From: Galaxea fascicularis
Taxonomy: Eukaryota; Cnidaria; Anthozoa; Scleractinia; Euphylliidae
Length of the DNA stretch: 64,000 nucleotides
NCBI GenBank assembly: GCA_948470475.1
Contig: OX419336.1
Span: 591,001-655,000, forward strand
Reading direction: 5' to 3'
Positions 35,328-48,400 of the stretch are shown piece after piece (position 1 is the first letter of the stretch; the number at the start of each line of letters is the position of its first letter). Both the position numbers and the translations under genes were made by a program. The notes beneath the pieces were generated by a model. The model was not told where the DNA came from. It saw only the letters and a list, made by a program, of their open reading frames with translations, and made no database searches.

Positions 35328-38300
35328 TTAACCGCGGAAGCTCTTCCAGTCTGGATACAAATAAAAAAGCAACTCTGATTTCAAGACTTAATTTCATCCG
35401 TTGATCCTTTCTTTATGCTGATTATGTTCGACGCTGCCACTTATGAAGATCACAGTGCTACAGCACATTAATTGTTCTCTTCACGCCATTTGTATCCTCC
35501 TCTGGCAAGACTGTTGGAAAATTGTATATGACTTAGTACTGGACTTCAAAAGTTAAAGTGAGTTACCAGTGAACCTGTGTAAACCTCGCGCTTTGATTGG
35601 TCCAAACGAGTTTGGTATAGATGCGCACGAATTACCGGCGTCATGAGTCATAGAAAGTAAAAAGATAGTTTAAAACAGCTAGATTCTATTTGTCAGTGCG
35701 TATATGCTGTAATAACACATGGAGAACGTCAAAACATGGTAAAAACATCAAGTACGATACCCGCCTGCGGCTCCTAACGCACATCTTTGTTCTTACCAAG
35801 TTTTGACGTCATCCGTGTGTTATCAGAGTTTATTATGGGTGAATGATGCATATTACAGAAATCATATGTGAACTGTGGATATGAAATCAAATGAAGAGTG
35901 ATCGTCGCAGTTATGATCGCAATTTTCACAATTGCTTCCTTACAATTGTAAAAAGGTCTCGGGTTCAAGCCCCGTTGAAGTCCTAATTTTTTTTCAGGCT
36001 TCTTTAGGCAATTGTAAAAATTGCGATCATAACTGCGACGATCATTCTTCATTTGAGAGTTTATTATATCTCTCAGTTGGTACGCGCGCTGTGAGTGGTC
36101 AATTTTGCGGGCCGTACTTTAATGTACGGAAGGTATTAGAAAAGATAGACGACACAACCCTTTCCCTCTCACTAACGTTTACATGAAAGTTTTTTTCAAA
36201 GTTTTTCAAATTTCTGCTCAAGAAATTTCATGTAAGTCTACGTCTCTTCAAGTAAAATAAGAAATAAGAATTTGTCAAAGAGTGATCCATTCGAAAGTCA
36301 AACACGGAGTTGCAAGATTTACAGTCTAACGTCTTGCCATAAGACCACTGAGGAACTCCTGCCAGAGGCGAGTCCAATTTAAATACTAATAGTGATAATC
36401 CTAACCCTAACCCTAACCCTACTTAACCCTAATCACTACTCTCAGGGATTAACCCTAATCACTATAGTCATTGCTTAGCCCTAATAACTATTTTCAATGC
36501 TTAACCGGCTAATCACTGTTGTCAATGCTTAACCCTGCGAATGCAATAACGTCGTGTAGGCATCACTAGGTGTCCAAGGGCCCTCTCGTCTATCCCTTCC
36601 AATATCCACCCGCTAAATTTGAAATTTTTTTTCTCGCGCGAACGACTAACCTCAAAGATATGATAAATATCTTACTAAACTCGTTTTCTCGGTCCGTACT
36701 GTAAGTTACGGATCCTCGTTTTTTCCCGTTGATTTATGGCCCGCGCGCTTCGCGCTTGGGCCATAAGCGAACGGGAAAAAACTCGCTCCGTAACTTGCAG
36801 TAAGGACCTCAAACTCGGTTAGTAAGAGGTATATACAAGCACTGCCAAATAGGTTGAGAAAACAGCACATTAATAGTGGCACAACCAATCAGGTTCTTCC
36901 TACTATATTCAAAACATAAATAATCATACCTCTGGATATCTCGTTCCTGAACACTATTCCTGCGTGGGCTCCATTTCTACTCAAGTAAACTTGAGCCTTT
37001 GATCCATCGTTTGCTGTCAGAGTGTGTACAAATCCGCCTCTGGCTTGCGCCCCTTTGTTCATTGGTTGATTTCGCGTCGCATTATTTTCAAGTTTCGCGT
37101 CAAGCTTTTGTGGTGCGACCGACATTGCCGCAGCTGTGTTTTTGACGAGAATTGAAGCTGGTGGCTTTGCAGCCTGAGCAGCAACGTTAGTGGACGAAGC
37201 TTGTTTTGTGGCTTTCGATGGAATTAGTGCTGTATCCGCGGCTGTTTTATATGTTGTCGCCACACTGGAAAAAATTGTAGCATCTGGTGTAAGGCCTGCT
37301 GTTTTCACAACTCCACTAGTCTTCGTTTTGTCTTCGAAGAGTGGAGTCATTGTAGGTAAAGGACCTAATAAAAGATTGAAAACCGATGAATTAAAAGCTT
37401 TCAAAAAAAACCCTGCTATGATATATACTAGTTATGCAATGCTTTCGAGTGATATACTATGGAATATCCCACGAGTCACTTATTTTCTTCGGATACACGC
37501 AAGTCTTTAGGTGAGTGTGTATACAAAGCAAATACAAGTGACGAGTGTGATATTCCATGGTATACCACGAGAAAGCCTTGCATAACTATTTTATGCCATG
37601 CCATAGAAAATATGTGGCCTTTCTTAATCGATGCGGTGCACGACGGGAAGGTTGGGTGTGATACCGTTGAATTGCACTGATCGATGGGAAGGTTCGGTGG
37701 AGTACCGACGAATATACAACGGGTTTCCTGGATTCTGATTGGCTGTATTTTCTATGGCATGGTATAAAGACATTTATGCGCTACCCTAATACCCTACTCC
37801 GTCTGGGCACGAATATATCGCTTATGTAATTCAACAGATGAAGGCAGACCTAAGTCACCACTCAAGGCTTTCGACAATCGCGCGCGATACAGTTAGAAGC
37901 AATTCAAGTTGTATGCAATCATAGTCATTACCATCACATCTCCACATCAGAATGGCTGAGTTTTCTTACAAGCATATTGGCTAATTTTAGGACGAAAGTA
38001 ACTCAGTAATTAATAGTATTTTGAATCAGCAAAGATTACTTCATATCAGAGCGTACCTCCTTCTGGGGGGACATTCTTTACGAATTCCGCAAAATCTCCC
38101 TCGTTCCCACTGGGCCTGTACCGCGCAACAGTTATGAAGCCATACCGCTTGCTGACCGCGGTCCCAACTCCTAATTCTGCAGTGTTGGCCCAGATTAATT
38201 GACTGAAGTGCTTGTAGGGTCCTCTGTTTGTCTTGGGGCCTCCTTTGTCAAAATCATAGTTTTTTACCTCGTCGTACCAGCGTTGAACCATCTCTCTGCA

Positions 38301-40740
38301 GTTTACACAGTTGTCAACCATAGCCCCTTCACATTTCGGAACAGCAGGTTGAAAGTAAGCGAGGTTCTCACCTAAATAAAGTAGTTCATAACAGAGACAT
38401 AGAACGTATATTATGCCGCATTTCTAGATTTCGAAATTTTAATCTAAAACACTTAAATTCTGAATTGACCATTACCAATCTTTCGGTTTTGTACGGCGAC
38501 TTGATCATGTTGGAATGAATCTGTTGATGCCATTTGGTCGGCCCAGTTCTGGGCTCCTTCAGCAAGATCATGTGACCACATGAGAGGGGGTACGCCATGT
38601 TTGGCTCGGTAATTGTTATGGGCGTCGAGGCAATCTTGAGAGAATGGATCCAGTGCGCTCGCTGAGAATGTAGCAAAGAGTTAAAACAATCAAAACTAAA
38701 ATGAATTTTAATAACAAGTAAATATAATTCATTTGTCTAAAATCATAAAAGATGGGGCTACCGTAGTTTATAGTTTATAATTACTTGTGGAAAAATGCTA
38801 ACAAAATTTACAAAGAGACAAAAAAGACTGAAATGCTGTGTTGAGAACTTAAGCACTAAGTTCACCAAAGTACCGAACTAAATACACCTCGCCTCAATAT
38901 AAGGAATATAATATCAATATAGGAAAAAGGTTGAGAGAAGAGATAGACACGGGTGAGTGATTAAATGACTGTTATTAATGTATACCTTTGTTTGCAGAGT
39001 TTTCTGAGTTAATTACTATAACTGGAGTTTTCCCACTGACTGCACCTGATGTGAATTTAGAATCAGTTTAGAACTCTAATTAAGTGACAGTTAGTAAACA
39101 GTCTCTTCAGTTCATTATCTAATGTTAAAGTATGCTGCATGAAGCTTATACAACTGAGAAAACTGCATATTCCTTTCCAATGATCTCTGTTTCAGTCAGC
39201 CATTTGAAAAGTTTACGGTTTTTGGAACCTGAGAGTATACCGAGTAAGTCAAGCAATAGTGAAGTTGCGTTTTCTATAACAGAGAACAACCAAATTTATC
39301 TTCTCAGTTCCTCTTACAATGGATTACAAAGTTCCCTCCCCTACTATTTCAAGCTTTTCTGATAATTGGCCGGTGCACCCGGTTAACGAGAGAGTAACGA
39401 CAGTGATATATAAGCAAGCAATAGGTAAGTCGTTGAGGATGCGGTCTTTATCAATATAGAAAATTTCTTCAGTTTTTCGGCGAAAAAAATTGTTTCAGAT
39501 AGAAAGTTTACTTTCTCCAATACAAAGGAATGATTTACCTTGAACGACATGTTTAACTCCATCGTTCAGATTGTGCACCAGTATCGCTCTGCCTGTGGCT
39601 TGTCTAGTAACCTGGCCTTGAGGTGAGACCGCTGCCTTCATTGCGTGCCCATTGGCTAAAGACCCTACATCGTTACGCACATTGGTAGAGCTTGATTCAG
39701 ATTGTTGAGACTTGTTACGTTGTAGAGGAATTTTAGATAGAATGATGTTCTTTAAGGCTCCTGGTTCATTGTTGGGTACCTTATGATCAGAATGATGGTT
39801 CTGGTGATATGCGGTGTGATTTACTGATGACTTATGTTGATGTGCTGTGGAAGTCAAATGGTAACAAGTGTATTACAACCGAGTAAAAGTACACTTATAT
39901 TCCGTAATCACGATATACCAGGATAACAAACAAAATATCAAGTCATTAATTAATTGCGAAAGGTATCGCCTGGTTCTACATTACTTTATGGAGTAATTAA
40001 GGGACGGGGGGCAAATGAAATTCCGACTTCTTTAATAAACATAAAGCAAAACGACAAGCAAGCCTGTTTAGTTAACAAGATTCAGTCAGAATATCAGCAA
40101 AAGGTCCTAACCACCTTGACACCATTTTGTTATTCAGCGACATTCAGGAAACCTTTAGGTCCCACTCAGTATTTATCATGTTCTTATTTTTTTTTTCATT
40201 ACGCCGGAATAAACAAGTGGTGCACAGGTGAATAGTTTTGCCAAAGATGTTTTGGCTACCACTTGCGAGCTTCGCTTAAAGTCTCTACTAAAAGAGAAAC
40301 TCGCTCTTTAATCCCTTTCAACTCTCAAACTGTCTCCAAAAAATCGGTTTGGAAGGAATCACACACGTATGAACGAAAAGATCAAGCAGTGCTTTCCTTT
40401 GGTGCTGATATTACACAAGCAAAGATGTTAGTCCTTTTCATGAGTTTGACTTTTGATTATCATTCCAACAGGTTTATTCTAATACCTTGGCTTTTCCGGT
40501 TAACTGTCTGTAACCAATACAATGTGCAGAGTCCTAATAAAATGTCAATTTGGCCTCAAAATTAAGTTTGCCTCGCTTCTTTTGTTTTGTATTATCGAAA
40601 TGCTTCACCGAACACGTAACCTAAAATTTTGAAAACAAAAGCTCTTAAAATAAGGTCAATAAAACAAACCAACCTTGTTGAGTAGGCGACGCTACTCCAC
40701 ACAATATCAAGCACGTAAACCCAAAGAGATACCCCTTCAT
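35328..40740 (-). CDS. Secreted CAP/SCP-domain protein
   Basis: A seven-exon minus-strand gene. Exons are 40740-40674, 39844-39539, 39045-38986, 38661-38476, 38371-38057, 37364-36930 and 35350-35328. All introns are phase 1 and the exons join into 463 codons. Exon 1 encodes a signal peptide (MKGYLFGFTCLILCGVAS). Exon 2 encodes a His/Gln/Ser-rich segment. Exons 4-5 (about residues 145-311) are the CAP domain, with CLDAHNNYRAKHGVPPL, GENLAYF and the CAP1-like KHFSQLIWANT. Exon 6 encodes a Thr/Ala/Lys-rich segment ending in VHTLTANDGSKAQV. That motif resembles VHNLNDGVKHVV from exon 2. The last coding exon is short (after the join it reads DWKSFRG) and is the least certain; it has a strong acceptor and a downstream AATAAA. 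Without splicing at 38057, exon 5 would stop after PPEGGTL, a possible isoform. CAP proteins are extracellular and their function varies: matrix, venom or defence. Confidence 0.85.
35890..36055. mobile_element. Inverted SINE tail with tRNA T-arm remnant
   Basis: The centre holds GGTCTCGGGTTCAAGCCCCG, a tRNA T-arm/B-box-like sequence, followed by TTGAAGTCCTAA and a CAGGCTTCTTTA block typical of a coral tRNA-derived SINE. Its tail ATTGCGATCATAACTGCGAC at the right is present in inverse at the left (GTCGCAGTTATGATCGCAAT). The copy is therefore an inverted duplication without the 5' tRNA half. Confidence 0.65.
36061..36125 (+). repeat. MITE fragment shared with 57745-57858
   Basis: TTATATCTCTCAGTTGGTAC and the following GCGGGCCGTACT block match the reverse complement of the right part of 57745-57858. 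Confidence 0.55.
36391..36540. repeat. Interstitial telomere-like repeat and 26-bp minisatellite
   Basis: About three and a half CCCTAA units (36399-36421), the complement of the metazoan telomere repeat TTAGGG, run directly into four copies of a 26-28 bp unit. The unit reads TTAACCCTAATCACTA followed by TTTCAATGC and starts at 36423, 36449, 36475 and 36501. Each unit itself begins with a telomere-like TTAACCCTAA. Confidence 0.85.
36666..36832. mobile_element. Palindromic MITE
   Basis: Arms of about 75 bp match in inverse: GTCCGTACTGTAAGTTACGG against CCGTAACTTGCAGTAAGGAC, extending outward through CTTACTAAACTCG against CGGTTAGTAAG. The centre is a GCGCGCTTCGCGC hairpin. The same family is found at 57745-57858. 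It lies in the last intron of the CAP gene. Confidence 0.8.
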
Positions 40741-41333
40741 GTCAAGATATTTTGGCATCAAAGAATTTCCTTTGGCGTCCAGTAAATTTTCAGGAACTGT
40801 CTGTCTTACAAAGCAGTTTGGTCTGACATCAATCTCATTATTAATGACCTAAGACATTTATGGTCCGATATTGTTTCCTAGCTTCATAAACACAGTGCGA
40901 CAAGCAAAATGTTTAACGTGCGGTACATTTGCAGAAACGCTTTACATTGCAGAGAGAGGATCAAGGACAGGATATGAGAAATCAATGAATAATATTAAAT
41001 GCTAGTTAATAAGCAAATTGTTTGGACCTCGAGGTGCGATAATAATCGTTTACTAAACAGGTGTTACGCGTAACAGGTACCAGAACTGATTTGGGTAAGT
41101 ACTCAATCTGCTCGGGTCACCTTTTCTGACTTAACTTGAAAACAAAAAATCTCATCTCCTGACGACCTTGGCTGTGACGAAAACGGTCCCAGTCGGGCTA
41201 TTCTTATCAGTTTCATTTTGTGATCAGTTATTCAAGTCTTTCCATCATGTGAATACCAAGCAGGTCAGCTTCGTATCTGTGTATCTGAGTGTGAATTGCT
41301 ACTTGTTGTGACAATCTGGTAAACGTGCCTAAA

Positions 41334-41360
41334 GGGTGGGGACGGGGGTTGGGGGATGGG
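41334..41360 (+). repeat. G-quadruplex-type motif
   Basis: Five tracts of three or more G with 1-2 base spacers (GGGTGGGGACGGGGG and onward), about 600 bp upstream of the CAP gene start. Confidence 0.7.
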
Positions 41361-42209
41361 TGCTCTTTGATTTACCACACCGTACCAACCTTGCAATCAG
41401 TTTAGTGGAGAGTGCTTAGTCTGTTCTTTACACAAATGGAATTCATTTAAATAAAAGGATGACAATTTGTAAGGATAGGCGTGCACAAATGTCCGAATAT
41501 ACTTCATGGTTTTCTCTCAAATAGTATCCCCTCTCCTTCAAAACTACCAGAACAAAAGTATTGAAAAGATCAGGTTTAAAGGTAAAAATACTGTAGCGAA
41601 TTTCCAGCAAGTAATAATTTCCATATTCTCTGGAAGTTAACCTCGTGCGTTGCCTGAGTGTCACCGCGTATTTTATACAATCAAAGTAAACAATCCCTAT
41701 ATTTAGTTTTAGAGTGGCGAAGTGCTATTGGCCTTCCCTTGTTCATTTGAGATACTTATTCAACACCCGTACAAGATATTTTCCCATGGAAAATAAGAGA
41801 AGGTGTAATCGTGAGGATGTACATAACAAATCAAGAAACAACACCAAATAAAATGAAAGTGGCTATGAGAAACTGAACTCGGAAAATGAATTACACGTGA
41901 CTCTTACGTTACAGCATGAATTACGTCTTTGCAGGGAAAAATTTAGTGTAACAGGGCTATCGACTGAACAAATTTCTACTCCGTTTATCCCAGAGAAAAT
42001 TATCGAACAAAAGTTCCTCTTCTTCTGAATTTCTTTCGTTAGTCGTTTGTAGTACCTTAATGAAATTTGTTTCCGTTTAGCCGTTTTCTTGATCGTAATT
42101 TTTGGTTGAACAGTTACTCGCGAGCAAACTAGTTATTTTCTTCGATCCGCGGCATATATGCCAGACATTTTCACTGGTCAGCGGAGTCCCAAAAGAAAAC
42201 AAGAATAGA

Positions 42210-42312
42210 AGGAGCACCATAATCATCATCATTATCATCATCGTCGTCATGGTCATCGTTATCGTCATCGTCACCGTCACCGTCATCATCATCATCATCA
42301 TCATCCCCATAA
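42210..42312. repeat. ATC/GTC trinucleotide repeat
   Basis: An imperfect run of ATC, GTC and related triplets. Long Ile/Val or Met/Thr open frames on both strands come only from this repeat. Confidence 0.9.
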
Positions 42313-43036
42313 CCGTCACAATAATTATTGCGTTCGAGGTACGAGGACCCCTAATTTATGTTGGGTGTTCTGTGCATTATTGCAGATCCTGTGCAATTAA
42401 TAAGCGGTTTTTTTTTTTTGCATTTGTGTCGACACACTTGCCTCGCTCCGAGGCGCTTGCTTACGTTCTACCTCACTTCGACACGCTAACTCACGTGATG
42501 ATTCGTGTGATTCATGCTAGCCCACATTTAGAGCACATATAAAAGAAGACAATAAAGTACATTTACAGGACAATAGATCAGGACAATAGAGGAATACGGA
42601 TTTACATATTTGGCTTACCATGACGTTCTTGCCTTATCTTTGAAACGTTTGCTGAGGTCTGATATTCTGTCTTCGTAAAGTTTTCACCTTTTAAAAGTTT
42701 TTAAGTTTGCTGAATCTTCGTGAAACGAACATATTTCAAGAAGCTGAAGGTCTACTATCGATTTGGTGAAGGTCTACTATCGATCTGTGTTTGCTGAATC
42801 TTCCAAAGCGTTCATCTTTCAGACGTTTGCTGACGGTCTACTGTCACCCTTCCAAAGCGTTCATGATGAACTCTTCAACATGATTGTTGAATTTATTTTG
42901 AAGGTCTACTATCGGTAATTTAAATACGCTGAGTAATATTTACTTTGGATTAAGCCTTCATATTTTTCAACATGATTTGTCACTGTCTTTGGAAAATGTA
43001 TGCAACTCCTTGCATCAAGCCGGGTTGTTTAGCTAA

Positions 43037-43134
43037 GCGGCCGTTGTGCCACAAAGTAAATTTGCCGAGTTGTGTAGCTCAGCGGCCGTTGTGCCACAAA
43101 GTTGTGAGGCTCTGCGGCCGTTGTGCCACAAAGT
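43037..43134. repeat. Three copies of a 21-bp GC-rich repeat
   Basis: GCGGCCGTTGTGCCACAAAG occurs at 43037, 43082 and 43114, spaced 45 and 32 bp. A partial copy (CGGCCACAAAGTAAATCTAC) lies near 43690. An AGAACGCCT-GCAAATACTGCC block is present at about 43202-43224 and in inverse at about 43600-43623. The whole 43.0-43.7 kb stretch is thus probably one degraded inverted-repeat element. Confidence 0.7.
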
Positions 43135-44789
43135 CAACCTTGTCCCTAGGCGTTCCCTCTTGCCCCCTTGTCCGCGCGAAGTATGCGAAGGAATGGACGA
43201 GAGAACGCCTAGCAAATACTGCCAAAATAACTCCTGATTTTAGCGAAAAAATCCCCTGGTTGACATTTACTAATTTTCACACCGTATCGCGTGAGAGCTT
43301 CCCGCTGATGCAACAATCCAGGACAATGGAAATGTCCACAAACGACGGTAAGTACTAACTTTGTGGAATAACCTTTTTAGTCCGTTTTTTGCGGTGCTTT
43401 TCCGTTTAAAGTTCTGCCTAAAGTTACATGCACTTCGCCGCATATGTCTTATCGTGAGCATAATTTTTGCAGATTCAGAGTGAGAGACCGAGTGCGATAA
43501 AGTGCTTGCCATCCATCCTTTGTGTAGCAACCTCAAAGGTATATGATTATTGTAATGGGGGTACAATCTCGTGCATATTTCAGTGTTGTTTATGGTGGAT
43601 CTGGCAGTATTTGCCAGGCGTTCTCGGCGAATGTCTTTCGGTGACGTCACCGCTGACAGCTGGGGTTCAACCGAGCCAAGACCGCCTGCCGGGGACTAAT
43701 CGGCCACAAAGTAAATCTACTAAGATGTGAAGCTCGGCGGGGCCATGTCATCGTGACTTGTGATATTCTCAGCACCGGACAAACGAACATTTTAGCTCTA
43801 TGTTTTGTATGCGGTAAAACTTATAAACCGCCTAGATTAGCTCTTGCTAGTTGCGGGCATGCCCTTTTTTGTTAATTTTATTGAAAATTCATAAAGTATA
43901 AGTGTGTAAATATAAGTGTGTAGCGCCACTCAAGTCACTGAAATCAACACACTCGACTAAATTACTAAAAAAGTTAATTTACTATTTACTTGCCCTCAAC
44001 TTAGAAGCACTTGAAAAGAACCATACTGGATATCACTAACCTTCACAACCTTTTCATAATGATACATAGTTTACATAGAGGTTTCTCCGTACGCAACTCT
44101 TACGTTCGAATATGCAATAATATTTATCAATCGTACGAACCATCCATCCTCCCCTCTCAACTGCTACCTGTACGCCTATACAAACATATCGAACGCACTC
44201 TCCTAAGCTCTGATTATCCCTAGTCATAACACTAATGATGGGATGGCAATGCTGGTGGTGGTGTTGGTTGTGATGATGATGGTGAGTGCAATGATAACAG
44301 CAGATTCGAATCTTCACCTTTCCTCAAGGACTTTCAGTGCCCTGGCTCTGACCTTTGATTATCTTTTGAACCTTTTTATGGCATTATATTCAAACTTGGT
44401 GATACATCAGTTTTCGCCGTTCTTGTGTTCCACAGCGTACCCTCTTTTCCTTTGAGGTGTTACATCAAGTAGCCGGTCTGAATTCAAAATCGTTTCCTTC
44501 ATGAAACGAAACGCGTTTGAAACGTTAATCAGATAATAGGAATTGATTACTCTTGTCAAAGTTTAATCGAACTAGATCTCAGACAAGAAGTAAACGATTA
44601 GAGGAAAACGGCCAACTAAGCCCATTATTCTCGACGATGATTGGCTGAGACAACAAGTGACTGACAGTTGCAGGTACCGGAATGGATCTTGATTGTTTTT
44701 CTGTAAGAAGCAGGTGTTTGTATAGTTTTTGAACACGGGCAATCCCCGCCCGGTCATTACGCTTAGAAATGCGATTTCCGTCTGCGTAT

Positions 44790-44891
44790 GAACTGCAGTG
44801 GTAAATTGCTATGAGAATATTACAGAACTTGGACATCAAGGAACTGCAGTGGTAAATTGTTATGAGAATATTTCAGAACTTGGACATCAAG
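44790..44891. repeat. Tandem duplication of a 51-bp unit
   Basis: Two nearly identical 51-bp copies, starting GAACTGCAGTGGTAAATTG, lie head to tail at 44790-44840 and 44841-44891. They differ at only two positions, so the duplication is recent. Confidence 0.9.
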
Positions 44892-45403
44892 GACTTGCGC
44901 ACTGAAGGCAAGAGCAACGTGATGAATAAAAAGGCAAACATCAGATTGGATACGTTAACTTTCAATAAAATAGACTTAAGAACACACAAATCCATTTTAC
45001 TAGAAATGGCGCGGCGGTTGTCTAGTGAAAACACAAGGATTTTTTTCGAAACTGAGAGGAGGTAAAATTTATGATGTGGAATTGTTTAGGTACTTCCATT
45101 TGCTCTGAGAGCTTTGCAAGGAACATGAACGTGATATGCCTTAACTTGTTTCTTACCCACCTTGAAATTACCTCTCAAAAGTGCGAACGCTTAAAGAAGT
45201 TTATTTTAGAGTAATAACGCTGACCAAGGCAGCAGCTTTATTGTTGTTTATCAATTTCCTCGGGTACATGTCATGGTTTTTAATTTGTGATGATTTATTA
45301 ATGACTTTGGTCCAAGTCTTTGTTCTTTCACCACTTACTTGGGATCACGACGAAGGATTCGAGGCAGAGATTTCTTCAAAACGATTTATGTAATTTCACA
45401 GTG

Positions 45404-48400
45404 ATGTGGAAAACTTCTGTATTACTCTTGGGGCTTATAGCTTGTTTAGAACTTAACGGTAAGTTCCTGAAGTGCTGTTAACTAAAAATACTTACGAACG
45501 ATCAAACCAATGTCATAATCTCTGGAATTTGATTCATGATGGTAAAACATTATTAACAGCTACTCTAATATGAGGTTACTATTTCCTACTTCCTGGTCTT
45601 GAAAGTACATTACAACGCAGATCTCAAAACAACACGACAAGCGGTCAGTTGTGAAGTAACGTTGAAAAACAAGTGAAGAACAAATTTAAAGGAGTTTGCC
45701 ACACATCTACAACCTGTTGTTATCTCTACAATAAACCTTAATCCACCACCGACTGGCTATCTATCCATAGTTTCCCTACTTCCTTAGACAGTTCTGTACA
45801 AAAGTCAGCTGTTTAAATCATGAATGTAAACTTACTACGTTAGATCAGGTTAAGATCGTAAACTTTATCTCGTTCTCAGATTAAACTGCCGGTTTGTCGG
45901 TCTAACAACATTAATATTACATGCGATATGGCGACGCTAAATTGAGCTTTCCCTTCTTTGCCGATTTCTTGTCTGCAGTGAACGGAAAGTTTCATATAAG
46001 ACCGAAAAGCCACAAACATAAGGAGAAATGGGCAGATGACAAAGAGTGTGAGTATCTTTAATGAATACAAATTTTTGTAAACAATATGGAACACACGTGT
46101 TGTTATGGTGAAGATGTCACTTTAGTTATAGATGTTGGTTTGGAGGAGAAAAAAACTGTGATGTAACTGATGTTAACAAACTTTTAGCAAAGTTCTATGT
46201 TAAGCTGAAAAACTCGACTGCAATTGGAAACAGGTCATAGTTTCTGTTATTCGCTCAAAATCCATTACGATACATTTTAAAAATATACGACGATAGCCGA
46301 TGTGGGGAAATACACACTACTCCATTCTTGTAATATGAAATCTAATCCAAGGTCACAAAATGACTAGTTAGTCATTTCGTCAGTTAATTTGCGAGCGTAT
46401 AGTTTCAATTTTATCTCTGTCATGTTAGACTGAGAAAAAAGATATTTCATCTAAGAGTTTGTTTTGCTTTGACGTTTCTTTTTCTAATGTATAAGTTAAT
46501 TTTCATCTAGCTAGACTCAAATTAATTTTGTGTGATAGCGGTGTTCTCGTCTCACGTTAGAAACGGTATGATGGCAGACAGAGCTTATTTTATTGGTGCT
46601 AATGGTGTTTTCATTATTTTTTTTCACAGCAAAACAAGTGAAGAGGGACACTGTCCCAAATGGTAAGGAATAATGATGTCATTTTACAATAGCTTATGTT
46701 TATAAAACTTTGTTAAACTCCCGCCGGGCGAACAGACAAGAGTATCGTCTAAACATTTTCAAAATATATAGTTTCTGCAATAAAACCATCTAGCCCATCC
46801 ACAAGTATAGAAAAAAAAAGAGGAAAAATAAACGCTTCTTGCTACAAATATCACAGGCTAAATATTGTGTTCCCATATTTGATTGGCTCGTCAGTGATAA
46901 AGTGGAGACCGAATGGTACAAGACACTAAATGACAAATTTTAGGGGATAGCGAGAGAGAGAGAGAAGAGCCGGAGTTCGTTGAATAGAATTCGTGCGTAT
47001 ATTCCTAAAAAAAAAAGTCACAAATCACAATTAATTTCCTTCTCCATTTCCCGTAAGTAGGCTAAATTATACACAGAAATTACTTTTACTACTGTTATCA
47101 AATATCAATTTTCTTGGCTTGCGATTCCATTTTATCGCTGAATCAAATAAACAACCTTCAGAGTTCAGTGGTTTGAGAGCCAACTTCACTCTTACTGTAA
47201 ATCAAAATTAATAAAATCGCAAATGTTTTGAACCCAGGAGTAAAATTAATAAAATCGTAAATGTTTTGAACCCAGGAGTCATATCAGAACTAAGTGGAGT
47301 ACGATCGTCAGGGCTAGAGTAGTCCTGAGAAGGACTGTTTGTGGTGACGTTCACTGACGTTTCGACAACCTGAGCGGAGGTCATCATCAGAGTCAAGTGA
47401 TATGTGTAACGTCAGTAAATGGTGTAAATACTCCACTTAGTCTAAAATTAATAAACTGGCCATGGCAATAAGTCATTCAGGAAATGTGTACACAAAAAGC
47501 TTTCTTCTAACTTGAGGAACTAATTTTACACCTCGATCAGTTAGGGGTTGTGGGAAGAAACCGTATATCACATCACATAAACTGAACTGGAAGAAAATGC
47601 GCATAAAAAACCGTTTAATCATACTCATACCAATTTCTCTTGGACAATTCTATCCAAGGGGGAAAGGCGCGATGAGGTTATACCCTATGTGAAGCACCAA
47701 CCCAAGGGCAACACTAGGGGTGGTCACAGCCAGGGTTCGATATGTCCCTAGTGGTTCTTAATGTGCCACAGAATCAATCTAGAGATGTGAGACGGGGCCC
47801 ACGGGTTTATCGCCCTTATCTGAGGAGACCAGAAAGTCTAACTTGAACATTTGCAGATGTTTTGTCAAAGACCCCTGAGTACTGGTTTGGCCGGGGTTTG
47901 AACCAGCGACACCCTAATTAATTTCTCAGTTATCATACTGAGAATGGGAAAATATTGGATCGCAGCTAGAAAAAGGAAAAACAAAAAACAAAAAAACAAA
48001 ACAAAACAGCAGCAGTCAGCAATGGCAGCTTGTTTTGTGCTTGCTTATCTCTAGTTTTCTGTTTTAGTATTGCCTGACTGAGTATCTTGTGGTCATTATG
48101 TTATTGATGAACAAGATTTCTTTTTCTTTCCTCTGCTGACATGTGTGTCTTTGTTTGAAATCAGGATATCCTGCTTCCTATGGATCCCAGTACGCCGCGC
48201 AAAGTAGCACAACTTACAACACTGCAGGTGTGTTACACCTACCCTTAGTTAGCAGTGTAAACATGTTTCTCGACTAATTTAACATGATTCATTAAGTGCA
48301 TCATTTTATCGCTATCGTTATGGTCGCCATTTTCTTCATCGCCGTTAGGTAAAGATATGAAAAAGTTTAAAACATTTCAAGGTTGGTTTGGTGAAATACC

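Larger units (their letters stand above)
41000..45403. other. Divergent intergenic region between CAP and mosaic genes
   Basis: About 4.6 kb between the start codons of two divergently transcribed secreted-protein genes. I see no gene in it. It contains a G-rich quadruplex-type motif (41334-41360), a trinucleotide repeat (42210-42312), a repeat cluster (43037-43740) and a 51-bp tandem duplication (44790-44891). Confidence 0.55.

Noticed and set aside
35953..35990. A tRNA gene
   Set aside because: Only a T-arm-like segment is present; there is no acceptor stem, D arm or anticodon arm.
35774..36052. 92-codon minus-strand frame as a CAP gene exon
   Set aside because: It overlaps an inverted SINE tail and does not join the CAP exons in phase with a good acceptor.
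42077..42542. Met/Thr-rich and Ile/Val-rich frames
   Set aside because: Produced by the ATC/GTC trinucleotide repeat on the two strands.
43146..43213. CRISPR-like spaced repeats at 43.0-43.7 kb
   Set aside because: Three 21-bp copies with irregular spacing in a eukaryotic repeat; no array structure and no cas genes.
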